Shown here in pieces: positions 17,373-26,197 of a stretch of 64,000 bases of DNA. The stretch spans positions 62,001-126,000 of the forward strand of contig CASEHV010000011.1 in NCBI GenBank assembly GCA_949287835.1, given 5' to 3'. The DNA is from an uncultured Helicobacter sp. (GTDB lineage: Bacteria; Campylobacterota; Campylobacteria; Campylobacterales; Helicobacteraceae). Numbering within the stretch: the stretch's first letter is position 1; each line of letters begins with the position of its first letter. The position numbers and the translations under genes were made by a program. The notes below the pieces were generated by a model that saw only the letters and a list, made by a program, of their open reading frames with translations, made no database searches and was not told where the DNA came from.

Positions 17373-17876
17373 ATGGATAATAAAGCACTAAAAGACGTCC
17401 TAGCAAAGCAGCAACAAGGGCAGGATAATGGAGATCTCCATAGCGATTCTGAAAACATTGTCCAATTAATCGGCTTTGTGGTCGGCACAGAGGAGTTTGC
17501 AGTCCCAATTTTAAATGTAAAAGAGATTATAAAGCCCATAGACTACACTAGAGTACCAGGCACTCCTAACTATGTCATGGGTGTATTTAATCTACGTGGA
17601 AATGTCTATCCGCTGATTAATTTACGATTGAAGTTTGGCATTCAAGTCGCAAAGCAGGATAAGGATACGCGATATTTGGTAGTCAATCATAATGATGAAA
17701 TAGCAGGTTTTGTTATAGACAAGCTAACAGAGGCTATCCGCATAGATGAAAGCTACATTGACCCAATCCCTGATACATTCAACGAGCAGGAGAATCTTCT
17801 ATATGGCATTGCAAAACAAGGAGATAGACTAACGACAATTTTGAGAGTAGATAACTTGCTTAAAAGGACGTTTTAG
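17373..17876 (+). CDS. cheW: Chemotaxis coupling protein CheW
   Basis: 167 aa, a single CheW domain (about 28-165) with GFVVGTEEFAVPILNVKEII and GVFNLRGNVYPLINLR, preceded by a short polar N-terminal tail. It bridges chemoreceptors and CheA in the membrane-bound signalling array. GGAG lies 6 nt before the ATG, inside the end of cheA. It is the last gene of the cheV-cheA-cheW unit; a leader and leuA follow after about 150 nt. Confidence 0.95.
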   Translation: MDNKALKDVLAKQQQGQDNGDLHSDSENIVQLIGFVVGTEEFAVPILNVKEIIKPIDYTRVPGTPNYVMGVFNLRGNVYPLINLRLKFGIQVAKQDKDTRYLVVNHNDEIAGFVIDKLTEAIRIDESYIDPIPDTFNEQENLLYGIAKQGDRLTTILRVDNLLKRTF

Positions 17877-18022
17877 TTTTTATATTCCTTTAATCATTCG
17901 TGATTCCATAAGATTACGAATTGTTACTTAATTTAGTATTTTCCTAAATTATATTATGTTGTTTTGGAATCTTTTGCTAAATTAATGTAAGATAAAGTAA
18001 ATATTTTACTCTAGGATATGTT

Positions 18023-18109
18023 GTGTTTGTTTTATTTAGGAAATTTTTTATACACAATATTCTTTTTTCACTCCTCCTATACTTCCTGTGTGCGTTAAGC
18101 ACACTATAA
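18023..18109 (+). CDS. Candidate leucine leader peptide upstream of leuA
   Basis: A 28-codon frame starting at GTG 18023, with AGGA 6 nt upstream (18013-18016). It is leucine-rich toward its end: codons CTC CTC CTA, then TAC TTC CTG, and TTA ... CTA TAA, giving a C-terminus LLLYFLCALSTL (8 Leu in 28 residues). Its last codons form one arm of a hairpin (18088-18104), and leuA begins 63 nt after its stop. This is the arrangement expected of an attenuation leader that senses charged tRNA-Leu. The start is not ATG, and an overlapping frame (ATG 18018) has the Shine-Dalgarno sequence too close. Not verified. Confidence 0.5.
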   Translation: MFVLFRKFFIHNILFSLLLYFLCALSTL

Positions 18110-18122
18110 GTTTTATTATCAT
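18088..18122 (+). terminator. Hairpin at the end of the leader frame, possible attenuator
   Basis: Stem GTGTGC (18088-18093) with GCACAC (18099-18104), loop GTTAA, followed by a T-rich stretch containing TTTT and TTATT. The stem is short and the T run is interrupted, so termination would be weak; it overlaps the final codons of the Leu-rich frame. It could also be the end of the cheW transcript. Confidence 0.45.
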
Positions 18123-18172
18123 TTTTGAGGTTAGATTTAGTCATATTTACTTTTACGCATAAGGAAGACACA

Positions 18173-19735
18173 ATGAATAAAATTATTATTTTTGATACTA
18201 CACTGAGAGATGGTGAGCAAAGTCCTGGTGCCTCTATGAATATCGAGGAAAAAGTCCTAATAGCTACACAGTTAGAAAAGCTAGGCGTAGATGTTATAGA
18301 AGCGGGATTTGCGGCAAGTAGTGAGGGCGATTTTGAATCTATTAGCCAAATATCAAGAGTGCTTAGTAAAAGTCGCGTATGTTCTTTGTCGCGTTGTGTA
18401 GAATCCGATATTTTAAAGGCAAGAGATTCTTTGCAGCATGCCAAAAAATCCCGTATTCATCTTTTCTTAGCTACCTCACCTATACACATGGAATACAAGC
18501 TTAAGAAAAAGCCAGATGAGGTGCTAAAACTGGCACAAGAGAGTATAAGACATGCAAGTAGCTTTTGCGATGATGTGCAGTTTAGCTGTGAAGATGCCTG
18601 TCGTAGCGACATTGAGTTTCTAAAAGAAATCTCACTTGCCGCTATTGAGGCGGGAGCAAAGACGTTAAATATGCCAGATACCGTGGGCTATCGTCTGCCA
18701 AGCGAGATGGGAGAGATTATAAAAACTTTGCATGATTACATAGGGGATAGGGCGATTTTATCCGTGCATTGTCATAATGACTTAGGGCAGGCGGTGTCAA
18801 ATTCTATTTATGGAATCATCAATGGTGCAAGGCAGGTTGAATGCACGATTAACGGGCTAGGCGAGAGAGCGGGGAATTGTGCGCTTGAGGAAATCGTGAT
18901 GATTCTAAAAACGCGCAAGGATATGTTTGAAAAATACGGCGGACTTGATAGCAATATCAATACTACAGAGATTTATCGCACAAGTAAGCTAGTCGCCGAC
19001 ATCACGGGCATCACGCCGCAGCCAAATAAGGCTATCGTGGGTAAAAATGCTTTTAGCCATGAGAGCGGCATACATCAAGATGGCATACTAAAACATAGGG
19101 AAACTTATGAGATTATGAAGCCAAGTGATATAGGCATAGTGCATAATGAGAATCTAGTATTAGGTAAGCACAGTGGCAGGGCGGCATTTAAAGATAAGGC
19201 AAGTGCGCTAGGCTATGAGCTAAGTAGTGAGGCGCTAAATAGTGCGTTTGAGAAATTCAAGCTTATCTGCGACCAGAAAAAGAATGTCTATGATGATGAC
19301 ATTGTAGCGATTTTAAGCGAGGAGACAAATACCATTCCACAGGTATTTGTATTAGAATCTCTGCATTGTAGCACGGCAAGTAATGGTGCACATCTATCGG
19401 CATTAAAGGTAGTCAGAGATGGAGTGGCACATTGTGATTGCGCGCTTGGCAATGGTGCGGTGGATAGCATTCTGCGGGCTATCGAGCGGGTATGTAATGT
19501 TAGTGGCGTGTTGCTTGACTACAAGGTGTGGTCGGTTAGCATGGGCAAGGACGCTATGGCTAGTGTCATGGTGAAAGTGGAATTTGAGAATAGTGGCAGT
19601 GCGTTAATAGGGCATGGCAAGGATTTGGATACTCTGCAGGCAACCGCAAAGGCATATATCAATGCACTAAATAGCTTTGAGCGAATGAAGAAATTTTTAG
19701 GCACAGATAGGAATCTAAGATATGGTGGGGTTTAA
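18173..19735 (+). CDS. leuA: 2-isopropylmalate synthase
   Basis: 520 aa from ATG 18173 (AAGGAAG upstream; an in-frame ATG 16 codons earlier would remove the Shine-Dalgarno sequence). N-terminal TIM-barrel catalytic domain with [13 protein letters not shown], the metal-binding HCHNDLG, and [10 protein letters not shown]-terminal LeuA allosteric domain (about 390-510). It condenses acetyl-CoA with 2-oxoisovalerate in the first committed step of leucine synthesis and is normally feedback-inhibited by leucine. The upstream leader suggests an added transcriptional control. leuB/C/D are not nearby. A HAD phosphatase gene is convergent 4 nt downstream. Confidence 0.95.
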   Translation: MNKIIIFDTTLRDGEQSPGASMNIEEKVLIATQLEKLGVDVIEAGFAASSEGDFESISQISRVLSKSRVCSLSRCVESDILKARDSLQHAKKSRIHLFLATSPIHMEYKLKKKPDEVLKLAQESIRHASSFCDDVQFSCEDACRSDIEFLKEISLAAIEAGAKTLNMPDTVGYRLPSEMGEIIKTLHDYIGDRAILSVHCHNDLGQAVSNSIYGIINGARQVECTINGLGERAGNCALEEIVMILKTRKDMFEKYGGLDSNINTTEIYRTSKLVADITGITPQPNKAIVGKNAFSHESGIHQDGILKHRETYEIMKPSDIGIVHNENLVLGKHSGRAAFKDKASALGYELSSEALNSAFEKFKLICDQKKNVYDDDIVAILSEETNTIPQVFVLESLHCSTASNGAHLSALKVVRDGVAHCDCALGNGAVDSILRAIERVCNVSGVLLDYKVWSVSMGKDAMASVMVKVEFENSGSALIGHGKDLDTLQATAKAYINALNSFERMKKFLGTDRNLRYGGV

Positions 19736-19739
19736 TGAA

Positions 19740-20327
19740 TTATGAAAACACCCTGAAAAATGCGAGATTCTCACTAGCGAGTGCTAACATTTCTCTATCG
19801 CCTCTTGTGTCGCCATAGGCATAGATTTTTTCATATTTGCTTAGGTCGTATTTCTCTTTAATGCGGATTTCTTTTTGAATGCCATAGCAATTTGTTTTTG
19901 CAAAATTACCTGTGATTATGGAATCTTTTACTTCCATTGTCGTGGCAAATAGCGAGATTCCAAGTCTGTTACAAAGCGGACGCAGATATTCCTCAAAACT
20001 TGCAGATACCATAACCACCTCATGTCCGTTATTTATATGCCAATTTATTTTTTCCAGTGCAGATTTTTTACAAAAATTAAGCAATGTATCTACAAATTCA
20101 TCACATTTTTTTTTCAAAAAAGATTCTGACATGCCACCTAGACATGCTTTTAGAAAATGCTCTTTTGCTCTATTATTATCTATCAATCCTAGCTTGTATC
20201 CCGCTAAGATATGTATATTTGCTAGGACTTTGATATAAAATTTTTTACCCAAAATAAATTTTAGAAATAAAGCAAATGAATCTCCTCTTGTAATCGTGCC
20301 ATCAAAATCAAAGAATGCTATTATCAT
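19740..20327 (-). CDS. HAD-IB family phosphatase (SerB-like)
   Basis: 195 aa. HAD motifs: FDFDGTIT (nucleophile Asp near residue 7), SAS (motif II: VMVSASF), and YGDTRGDREML (motif IV). A helical cap lies between about residues 20 and 80. The HAD-IB subfamily includes phosphoserine phosphatase and lipid or sugar phosphatases, and many members of this length are annotated SerB-like. Without the cap residues of true SerB being recognised, the substrate is left open. AAGG lies just upstream of the ATG. Convergent with leuA. Confidence 0.75.
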   Translation of the reverse strand: MIIAFFDFDGTITRGDSFALFLKFILGKKFYIKVLANIHILAGYKLGLIDNNRAKEHFLKACLGGMSESFLKKKCDEFVDTLLNFCKKSALEKINWHINNGHEVVMVSASFEEYLRPLCNRLGISLFATTMEVKDSIITGNFAKTNCYGIQKEIRIKEKYDLSKYEKIYAYGDTRGDREMLALASENLAFFRVFS

Positions 20328-20461
20328 AATTTACCTTTTTTGTTGTATTTTAGTTTAGATTCTAAACATTGTAAAATTAAAGAGTTTCTATATTTTGCAT
20401 AAAAAATATGTGTTTTAAAATATATTTGATAGTGTAATACAAAATATATTTAGGGGGATAT

Positions 20462-21961
20462 ATGGATTTACCTGTTTTTATAGGCGTAGATATAGGCACT
20501 ACCGGCGTTAGAGCGGCGGCTTATGATAGTGGCGGGAAGTTGCTTTGCTATGCAGATGAGTTTTATCCTTTAGAGATTCCAAAAAATAGCTATGCAGAGC
20601 AGAATCATGTATTAATCTATGAGAAAATGAAGCATGTAATAAAAGAAGTCTCACTGCATTTAAAGAAGCTAAATAAGAGTGTGCTTGGAATCTCTCTAAG
20701 CACTGCTATGCACAGCTTTATGTTAGCAAAAAAGAAAGGTGAATTTCTTGGCAATATGATAACATGGGCAGATAGTCGCAGTGCTGAGATTGTAAGAGAA
20801 TTTAATAGTGATTCTAAAAAGGCACAAATATTTTATGATAAGACTTGTTGTCCCCCTCATTCCTGCTATCCGTATTTCAAAATGCTGTGGTTTAAAAACC
20901 ATGATAAGAATCTAAACATAACTAGACTATATTCCTTAAAAGACTATATTTTTGAGAATCTCACAAATCTTTGGTGCATTGATAAATCCTGTGCCTGTGC
21001 TAGCGGATTGTATAATGCTAATAAATTGCAATGGGATAGTGAGATTTTAGAATCTTTAGGACTAGATTCTAGCTATCTGCCAGAGGTGGTAGAAACTACA
21101 TTTAGCGCTAGGATAGATGAGGGTTTGGCAAAAGAGTTACATGTCTCTAGTGATACAGAAATCATCATAGGCTCTAGCGATGGTGTACTTGTGAATCTAG
21201 GCATAGGTGCATTTAAGCCAGGGCAGATTAGTGCTACAATAGGCACTAGCGGTGCGGTTAGAATGGTATCTAATGGTGCAAAATGGGATAGTAAAAGACG
21301 GACGTGGTGCTACAATCTATTCCCAGATACATGGATAGTAGGTGGTGCTATTAATAATGGTGGAATCATACTAAGATGGCTAAGGGATAATATCTGTGAT
21401 AGCACACATGATTCCAATGCCTATGAGATAATGACAAGTCAGGCTGCAAAGATAAAGGCAGGTAGCGATGGTCTTTTGTCTCTGCCGTTTTTCACAGGTG
21501 AGAGGGCACCTTATTGGAATAGCACTCTTAGAGGAATGTTTTTTGGACTATCTCTAAAGCACACAAAGCCGCATTTAATAAGGGCAGTGATGGAGGGAAT
21601 CTGCTTTGGATTAAAATCAATCTTTACAGTGCTTAGCGGTTTTGAGAAAGTGGAAAGCATAAGGGTAAGCGGCAGTTTTACCAAATCTAGCCTTTGGATT
21701 GAGATATTAAGCGATATTTTAGAGCATGATATTATTCTGCCAAAAAATAGCGAGGGTGTAGCCTATGGTGCCGCTATGCTAGGCTTTATGTCTAAGGGTA
21801 TCATAGAAAGATTAGATAATGATATGGGCTATGAGAGAATCTACTCTCCAAATAAAGAGAATATGCAGACATATAGGAAGCTATTTGACATTTATGAGAG
21901 CATTAATGAAAAATTGCAAGATGAATTTACACAAATTTATACATTACAGGAGCAGTCATGA
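20462..21961 (+). CDS. gntK: Gluconate kinase, FGGY family
   Basis: 499 aa. FGGY carbohydrate-kinase fold: GVDIGTTGVRAA at the N-terminus (ATP phosphate loop 1), AMHSFM, TWADSRS (sugar site), GTSGAVR (phosphate 2), GGAINNGG, GERAPYWN, and SGSFTKS (adenosine site). TWAD-RS and the permease next door fit the gluconokinase group, giving 6-phosphogluconate. AGGGGG lies upstream of the ATG. Its stop overlaps the start of a decayed permease copy (ATGA), and a duplicated fragment of its own 3' end appears about 250 bp downstream. Related FGGY kinases (xylulose, glycerol) are the main alternatives. Confidence 0.82.
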   Translation: MDLPVFIGVDIGTTGVRAAAYDSGGKLLCYADEFYPLEIPKNSYAEQNHVLIYEKMKHVIKEVSLHLKKLNKSVLGISLSTAMHSFMLAKKKGEFLGNMITWADSRSAEIVREFNSDSKKAQIFYDKTCCPPHSCYPYFKMLWFKNHDKNLNITRLYSLKDYIFENLTNLWCIDKSCACASGLYNANKLQWDSEILESLGLDSSYLPEVVETTFSARIDEGLAKELHVSSDTEIIIGSSDGVLVNLGIGAFKPGQISATIGTSGAVRMVSNGAKWDSKRRTWCYNLFPDTWIVGGAINNGGIILRWLRDNICDSTHDSNAYEIMTSQAAKIKAGSDGLLSLPFFTGERAPYWNSTLRGMFFGLSLKHTKPHLIRAVMEGICFGLKSIFTVLSGFEKVESIRVSGSFTKSSLWIEILSDILEHDIILPKNSEGVAYGAAMLGFMSKGIIERLDNDMGYERIYSPNKENMQTYRKLFDIYESINEKLQDEFTQIYTLQEQS

Positions 21962-22116
21962 CTATTACTAAAGATGGGGTTATAGTGGCAATTTCCATAA
22001 TATATTTCATAGGATGGTTATTTGTAATATTCATGAAATATAAGAATCGTTTTTTATCTTTTACGTTCACATTTCTACTGGCTGCAATGCTGCCCAATGA
22101 TTTTATCTCACATTGA
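21958..22116 (+). pseudogene. Truncated GntP-like N-terminal remnant
   Basis: 52 codons starting at ATG 21958, overlapping the gntK stop, with an N-terminus resembling that of the intact permease downstream: IGWLFVIFMKYKNRFLSF here against IGFLFVLIVRFKLNSFLSL there, with further shared LLAAML and DIS-like positions. It stops after the first membrane helices. It is best read as the remains of an earlier gntP copy left by a tandem duplication of the gntK-gntP junction. Confidence 0.6.
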
Positions 22117-22204
22117 AGATATACTAAATTATGATTATTGTCGCGATTCTTTAGACCTATATAAATACGGATGCTACTAGGAGAACCAATGGCAAATAAC
22201 GGCA

Positions 22205-22266
22205 TTACATAAAGATATCATTTATGAGAAATTGCAAGATGAATTTACATTACAGGAGGAGCAATT
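22205..22266 (+). repeat. Duplicated 3' end of gntK before intact gntP
   Basis: The string AAATTGCAAGATGAATTTAC occurs at the end of gntK (about 21911-21930) and again at about 22231-22250, each followed by TTACAGGAG and a permease start codon. The downstream copy translates in one frame to KDIIYEKLQDEFTLQEEQ, close to the gntK C-terminus (KLQDEFTQIYTLQEQS). It keeps the Shine-Dalgarno sequence (CAGGAGG) now used by gntP. Confidence 0.75.
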
Positions 22267-23607
22267 ATGATTTCAAGAGATATTTTAGACCCCATTTTTT
22301 TGGTATGTGGCATAGGATTCTTATTTGTATTAATTGTGAGGTTTAAGCTAAATAGTTTTTTATCTTTGCTACTTACTGCAATGCTACTAGCCCTAGCATT
22401 AGGCATGGATATATCAAAGATTTCATCTAGCATTACAAAGGGACTAGGAGATACACTAGGAGGACTAGCCATTATTTTAAGCATAGGTGCAATGCTAGGG
22501 AAGTTAATGGCAGATAGCGGTGCTGCACAAAGGATTGCCATGAGTGTCATTGATAACTTTGGTGCTAAAAATGTCCGCTGGAGTGTCTGCATTGCTAGTT
22601 CTCTTGTGGGTTTTGCGCTATTTTATGAGGTTGGATTTATTTTACTTATTCCTATCGTTTTTACCATAGCAAAGGAACTTAATATTAATCCACTAGAAGC
22701 TGGAATCCCAATGGCTGCCGCACTGTCTGTAACGCACGGATTTTTGCCACCACACCCAGGACCCGTATTAATAGCAGGAGCACTTGGTGCTGATGTCGGG
22801 CTAATTTTGCTTTATGGGTGCATCATTGCTTTTCCGATATTCATTCTAGCAGGACCTGTATTTTATTCTTTTGTAAAGGATATTAAGGGTGGAATAAGTT
22901 CTTTTAGCGATTTAGAGCATAAAAATAAAGAAGAGCTGCCATCATTTTTTATAAGCATTATTAGTGCTTTAATCCCTGTAATTTTAATGCTAATGGCTAC
23001 ATTTATAAAGCAGTTTTCAAGTGAGGAATTTCATCAAACAACAATATATGACATTATAGAGTTTTTAGGAAGTCCGAATGTGGCATTAATCATTGCCATT
23101 TGCATAGCCATTTATACACTAGGTCTTAGACGTGGCAAAAATATGAAAGAAATTTCTCAAAGTTTGGAATCTGGTGTAAAAACCATTGCCATGATTTTGT
23201 TGGTTATTGCAGGTGGCGGCGTTTTAAAGCAGGTTTTGATAGATAGCGGATTAAGTAATCACATTTCACATTTCATTAATCAATCAAGCTTTCACCCACT
23301 CATTGCCGCATGGTTTATAGCTGCCCTGCTTCGCATAGCACTAGGCTCTGCTTCTGTGGCTGCTATAACCGCTGCTGCGATAGTAAAGCCTCTTAGCCTT
23401 GCTAGTGGTGTAAATGTAGAACTTATGGTTCTTGCAATAGGTGCTGGAAGTGTCATTTTATCCCTGCCAAATGACCCTGGCTTTTGGATGTTTAAGGAAT
23501 TTTTTAATCTAAGCATAAAACAGACATTGCTAACATGGAGTGCGTTAGAGACAATCATTTCTGTATTTGGAATCATCATGGTTCTTTTATTAAGCATTTT
23601 TGTTTAA
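22267..23607 (+). CDS. gntP: Gluconate permease, GntP family
   Basis: 446 aa, about 12-13 hydrophobic helices, with GntP-family segments: SIGAMLGKLMADSGAAQRIA near residues 80-100, the HGFLPPHPGP motif, and C-terminal SLPNDPGFWMF. It imports gluconate or a related sugar acid with protons across the inner membrane; with gntK it would feed 6-phosphogluconate into central metabolism (Entner-Doudoroff or pentose-phosphate route). Its ribosome-binding site derives from a duplicated gntK tail, so it was probably once immediately adjacent to gntK. Confidence 0.88.
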   Translation: MISRDILDPIFLVCGIGFLFVLIVRFKLNSFLSLLLTAMLLALALGMDISKISSSITKGLGDTLGGLAIILSIGAMLGKLMADSGAAQRIAMSVIDNFGAKNVRWSVCIASSLVGFALFYEVGFILLIPIVFTIAKELNINPLEAGIPMAAALSVTHGFLPPHPGPVLIAGALGADVGLILLYGCIIAFPIFILAGPVFYSFVKDIKGGISSFSDLEHKNKEELPSFFISIISALIPVILMLMATFIKQFSSEEFHQTTIYDIIEFLGSPNVALIIAICIAIYTLGLRRGKNMKEISQSLESGVKTIAMILLVIAGGGVLKQVLIDSGLSNHISHFINQSSFHPLIAAWFIAALLRIALGSASVAAITAAAIVKPLSLASGVNVELMVLAIGAGSVILSLPNDPGFWMFKEFFNLSIKQTLLTWSALETIISVFGIIMVLLLSIFV

Positions 23608-23647
23608 ATAACCAAACCTTAATAACTTTATGCAAAAATCACTTAGC

Positions 23648-23653
23648 TATAAC
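23648..23653 (+). promoter_or_regulatory. Putative -10 element for purS-purQ
   Basis: TATAAC 23 nt before the purS ATG in the 63-bp gap after gntP. Confidence 0.35.
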
Positions 23654-23670
23654 ACATAAAAGAGGCATTT

Positions 23671-23919
23671 ATGACATACAATGTAGAGGTAGAGGTATCC
23701 ACTAGAGAGGGTGTTTTGAATCCTGAGGCAAAAGCTATTCTTAGAGCGTTGCGTTCGCATGACTTTGCGGTATCAAATCTTAGCGTTAATAGAAAATTTA
23801 GTTTTTTATTAGAATCTAACTCGCCCTCACTAGCACATGAGGACGCAAAAAGGATATGCCAAGATTTCCTAGCAAATGAGATAATACAGGATTACAAAAT
23901 CAACATAACAGAGGTTTAG
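23671..23919 (+). CDS. purS: Phosphoribosylformylglycinamidine synthase subunit PurS
   Basis: 82 aa; N-terminal VEVEVSTREGVLNPEAKAI and the downstream purQ identify it. PurS is the small subunit that bridges PurL and PurQ in the three-part FGAM synthase of purine synthesis. GAGG lies before the ATG; purQ starts 1 nt after its stop, so the two are translationally coupled. purL is not in the window. Confidence 0.93.
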   Translation: MTYNVEVEVSTREGVLNPEAKAILRALRSHDFAVSNLSVNRKFSFLLESNSPSLAHEDAKRICQDFLANEIIQDYKINITEV

Positions 23920-23920
23920 C

Positions 23921-24595
23921 ATGGTATCTGTTCTGCATTTCCCCGGCACAAACTGCCATGATGATGTCTATCATTTTTATAAATCGCAAGGCTATGAGGT
24001 AAGCTATGTATGGCACACAGAGGATTCCCTACCTAAAGATACGCGCCTAGCCGTTTTGGCGGGGGGCTTTAGCTATGGGGATTATCTGCGATGTGGGGCT
24101 ATCGCCGTGCATTCTAGGATTATGAAAGCCCTTAGGAAATATATCGATAATGGTGGCATTACTCTTGGCATTTGCAATGGATTTCAGATTCTATGTGAGG
24201 CTAGGATTTTACCCGGAATCTTAATGAGAAATAAGAATCTAAAATTCATCTCCACGAATGCCGCCTTAGAGGTAGTCGATAATGATAATCGTATGCTCTC
24301 ATGCTATGAGAGAGGCAGAAAAATCCATATTCCCATAGCACATGGCGAGGGTAATTATCAAATACTACCAAAGGATTTAGAATCTTTATATGAGAATAAT
24401 CAAGTCCTGCTAAAGTATGTAGATGAGGTAAATGGCAGCACAGATAGGATTGCGGGAATCTGTAATAAAGATAGAAATGTCTATGCTCTCATGCCGCACC
24501 CAGAACGTGCTGTGTGTGAAAAGATTATTTCTCCTAACCTTAAAAGCAATACAGATGGCATTGAGATTCTAAAAACACTGCTAAAGAGTGTATAA
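23921..24595 (+). CDS. purQ: Phosphoribosylformylglycinamidine synthase glutaminase subunit PurQ
   Basis: 224 aa class I glutaminase: FPGTNCH at the N-terminus, LAGGFSYGDYLRCGA, nucleophile Cys in GICNGFQIL (about residue 86), and MPHPERAV with the catalytic His/Glu. It hydrolyses glutamine and passes ammonia to PurL for conversion of FGAR to FGAM. Coupled to purS. Confidence 0.95.
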   Translation: MVSVLHFPGTNCHDDVYHFYKSQGYEVSYVWHTEDSLPKDTRLAVLAGGFSYGDYLRCGAIAVHSRIMKALRKYIDNGGITLGICNGFQILCEARILPGILMRNKNLKFISTNAALEVVDNDNRMLSCYERGRKIHIPIAHGEGNYQILPKDLESLYENNQVLLKYVDEVNGSTDRIAGICNKDRNVYALMPHPERAVCEKIISPNLKSNTDGIEILKTLLKSV

Positions 24596-24601
24596 TTAAC
24601 T

Positions 24602-24607
24602 TATAAT
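24602..24607 (+). promoter_or_regulatory. Putative -10 element for the Sel1/Hcp gene
   Basis: TATAAT 54 nt before the ATG at 24661, with another TATAAT 12 nt earlier inside the purQ end. Confidence 0.4.
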
Positions 24608-24660
24608 TCATGGCATATAAATTGCTTTTATATCTAAATTTTATGTGGTGAGAGGATTCC

Positions 24661-26136
24661 ATGCTTGAAAAATTTTCCATTTACAAGAGTGCAAAGTTGC
24701 TATTACCCGTGCTTTTTGGTATATCCATATCGCTATCTCATGCCGCAGATGGCGACCAAAATAATACGCAGAATAACAACAATGCGACAAATTCTAATAT
24801 AGCCCGCGGTCCGGTTACAAATGTCCCCCCTAATGGCGGATATGACTTAAGAGACCCAAGATACTATCAACCAGCCCCTCCTCCTCGCTATGAATACTAC
24901 CCGCCAGACTACTACTATCCATACAGATATGACCCTTATGACCCTAGGAATTACGGCGGGTATTTTGACCCTTATGACCCTAGATATTATGAAAAATATT
25001 ACTATGATAGACCATATTATGCCCCATATCCATACCCACCGCAGGGCAACTATCAACCACCGGCGAATAACAGACCACAGGATTCTAATAATAATACGCC
25101 GCCACCAAGCCAGACTCCACAGACCATACCTAGCTATCCAAATTATCAGTGGTATGATGATAGCTCAAATGGCATAAAACTAGCACCGACACCTCCTAGC
25201 GATGTGGCAATTAGCTATGCGCCTAGAATCCCGCCCATGCCCTACAATCCCCCTACAAATATCAATGTAGTGCCGGGTAGCAATATCACGGATAATTTCC
25301 AGACAGAAAATGCCCTCTCTGACCCAAAGAGTGCCGCTGCTACCCTAAATGCTGGTGTGGAAGCCGCAAGGAAAGGCGACTATAAGAGTGCCATCAATAT
25401 GTTTAATACCGCATGCGACCAGGGTAATCCAGCGGGTTGCTTTGGCGTGGGTGTGATGTTTATGTATGGTGCGGGTGTGCAAAGTGATACGCAAAAAGCG
25501 ATAAAGTATTATCAAAAAGGTTGTGCGGGTGGCGACCCAACTGCGTGTGCGAATCTAGGTATGATATATGATGAGGCGCCAGATATGGGGAATAATAAGC
25601 AAAAAGCAGCTGAGATGTATATGACAGGCTGTGCGGGTGGCGATGTAGATGCGTGTAATAATATAGGCTGGGCGTATGCTAATGGCTCTGGTGTGCCGAA
25701 AGACTTGAATAAAGCATTGCAGTATTATCGCTTTGCATGTGATGCGGGAAGTCAGCTTGGTTGTTATAATCTTGGCTTACTAGGCAATGCTAGTAATGTG
25801 TATGGAATCAACATTAACGCTCTAAATCCCGTGGATATGAACTATGTCGCTTGTAATGCAGGAGATGTCGTAGGCTGTGCTAATCTAGGTTATATTTACG
25901 CACAAGGACTAGAGGGTGCGCCGATAAATTATGGTCTAGCGGCACAATATTTTAATACCGCATGTATCGGCGGCGTGGCTAGTAGCTGTAATAATCTAGG
26001 TGTATTATACGAGCAGGGCAGAGGCATTACGCAAAACTCAGGGCAAGCACTACAAATGTATAGCCTAGCATGTGAAGCAGGACTGGATAATGGCTGTCAG
26101 AATTACAGAAATTTAAGAGCAAAGGTTGGTGGGTAA
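24661..26136 (+). CDS. Secreted Sel1-repeat (Hcp-like) cysteine-rich protein with Tyr/Pro-rich N-terminal region
   Basis: 491 aa. A signal peptide (to about residue 28, LPVLFGISISLSHA) is followed by a Tyr/Pro/Asp-rich region (about 55-145) built on irregular PYDPR and DPRYY units, a linker, and then six to seven Sel1/Hcp repeats (about 225-487) of about 36 residues, most with a Cys pair (ACDQGNPAGC, GCAGGDPTAC, GCAGGDVDAC, ACDAGSQLGC, and so on). In Helicobacter cysteine-rich proteins these pairs form disulfides within each helix-turn-helix repeat. Hcp proteins are secreted and immunogenic, and some bind beta-lactams. The Tyr/Pro region is not part of the usual Hcp design. The DsbK-like oxidase in this window is a plausible folding partner (inference). 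Confidence 0.85.
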   Translation: MLEKFSIYKSAKLLLPVLFGISISLSHAADGDQNNTQNNNNATNSNIARGPVTNVPPNGGYDLRDPRYYQPAPPPRYEYYPPDYYYPYRYDPYDPRNYGGYFDPYDPRYYEKYYYDRPYYAPYPYPPQGNYQPPANNRPQDSNNNTPPPSQTPQTIPSYPNYQWYDDSSNGIKLAPTPPSDVAISYAPRIPPMPYNPPTNINVVPGSNITDNFQTENALSDPKSAAATLNAGVEAARKGDYKSAINMFNTACDQGNPAGCFGVGVMFMYGAGVQSDTQKAIKYYQKGCAGGDPTACANLGMIYDEAPDMGNNKQKAAEMYMTGCAGGDVDACNNIGWAYANGSGVPKDLNKALQYYRFACDAGSQLGCYNLGLLGNASNVYGININALNPVDMNYVACNAGDVVGCANLGYIYAQGLEGAPINYGLAAQYFNTACIGGVASSCNNLGVLYEQGRGITQNSGQALQMYSLACEAGLDNGCQNYRNLRAKVGG

Positions 26137-26197
26137 GTTTTTGTTATGAGTCTTTGGTGGAGATGGGATATTTCTTAGCTATTAATTTTGTAAAATA

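Noticed and set aside
24847-25177. Antisense and alternate-frame ORFs over the Tyr/Pro-rich region
   Set aside because: They are frame shadows of the repetitive Tyr/Pro codons; the Sel1 gene frame has the signal peptide and Hcp repeats.
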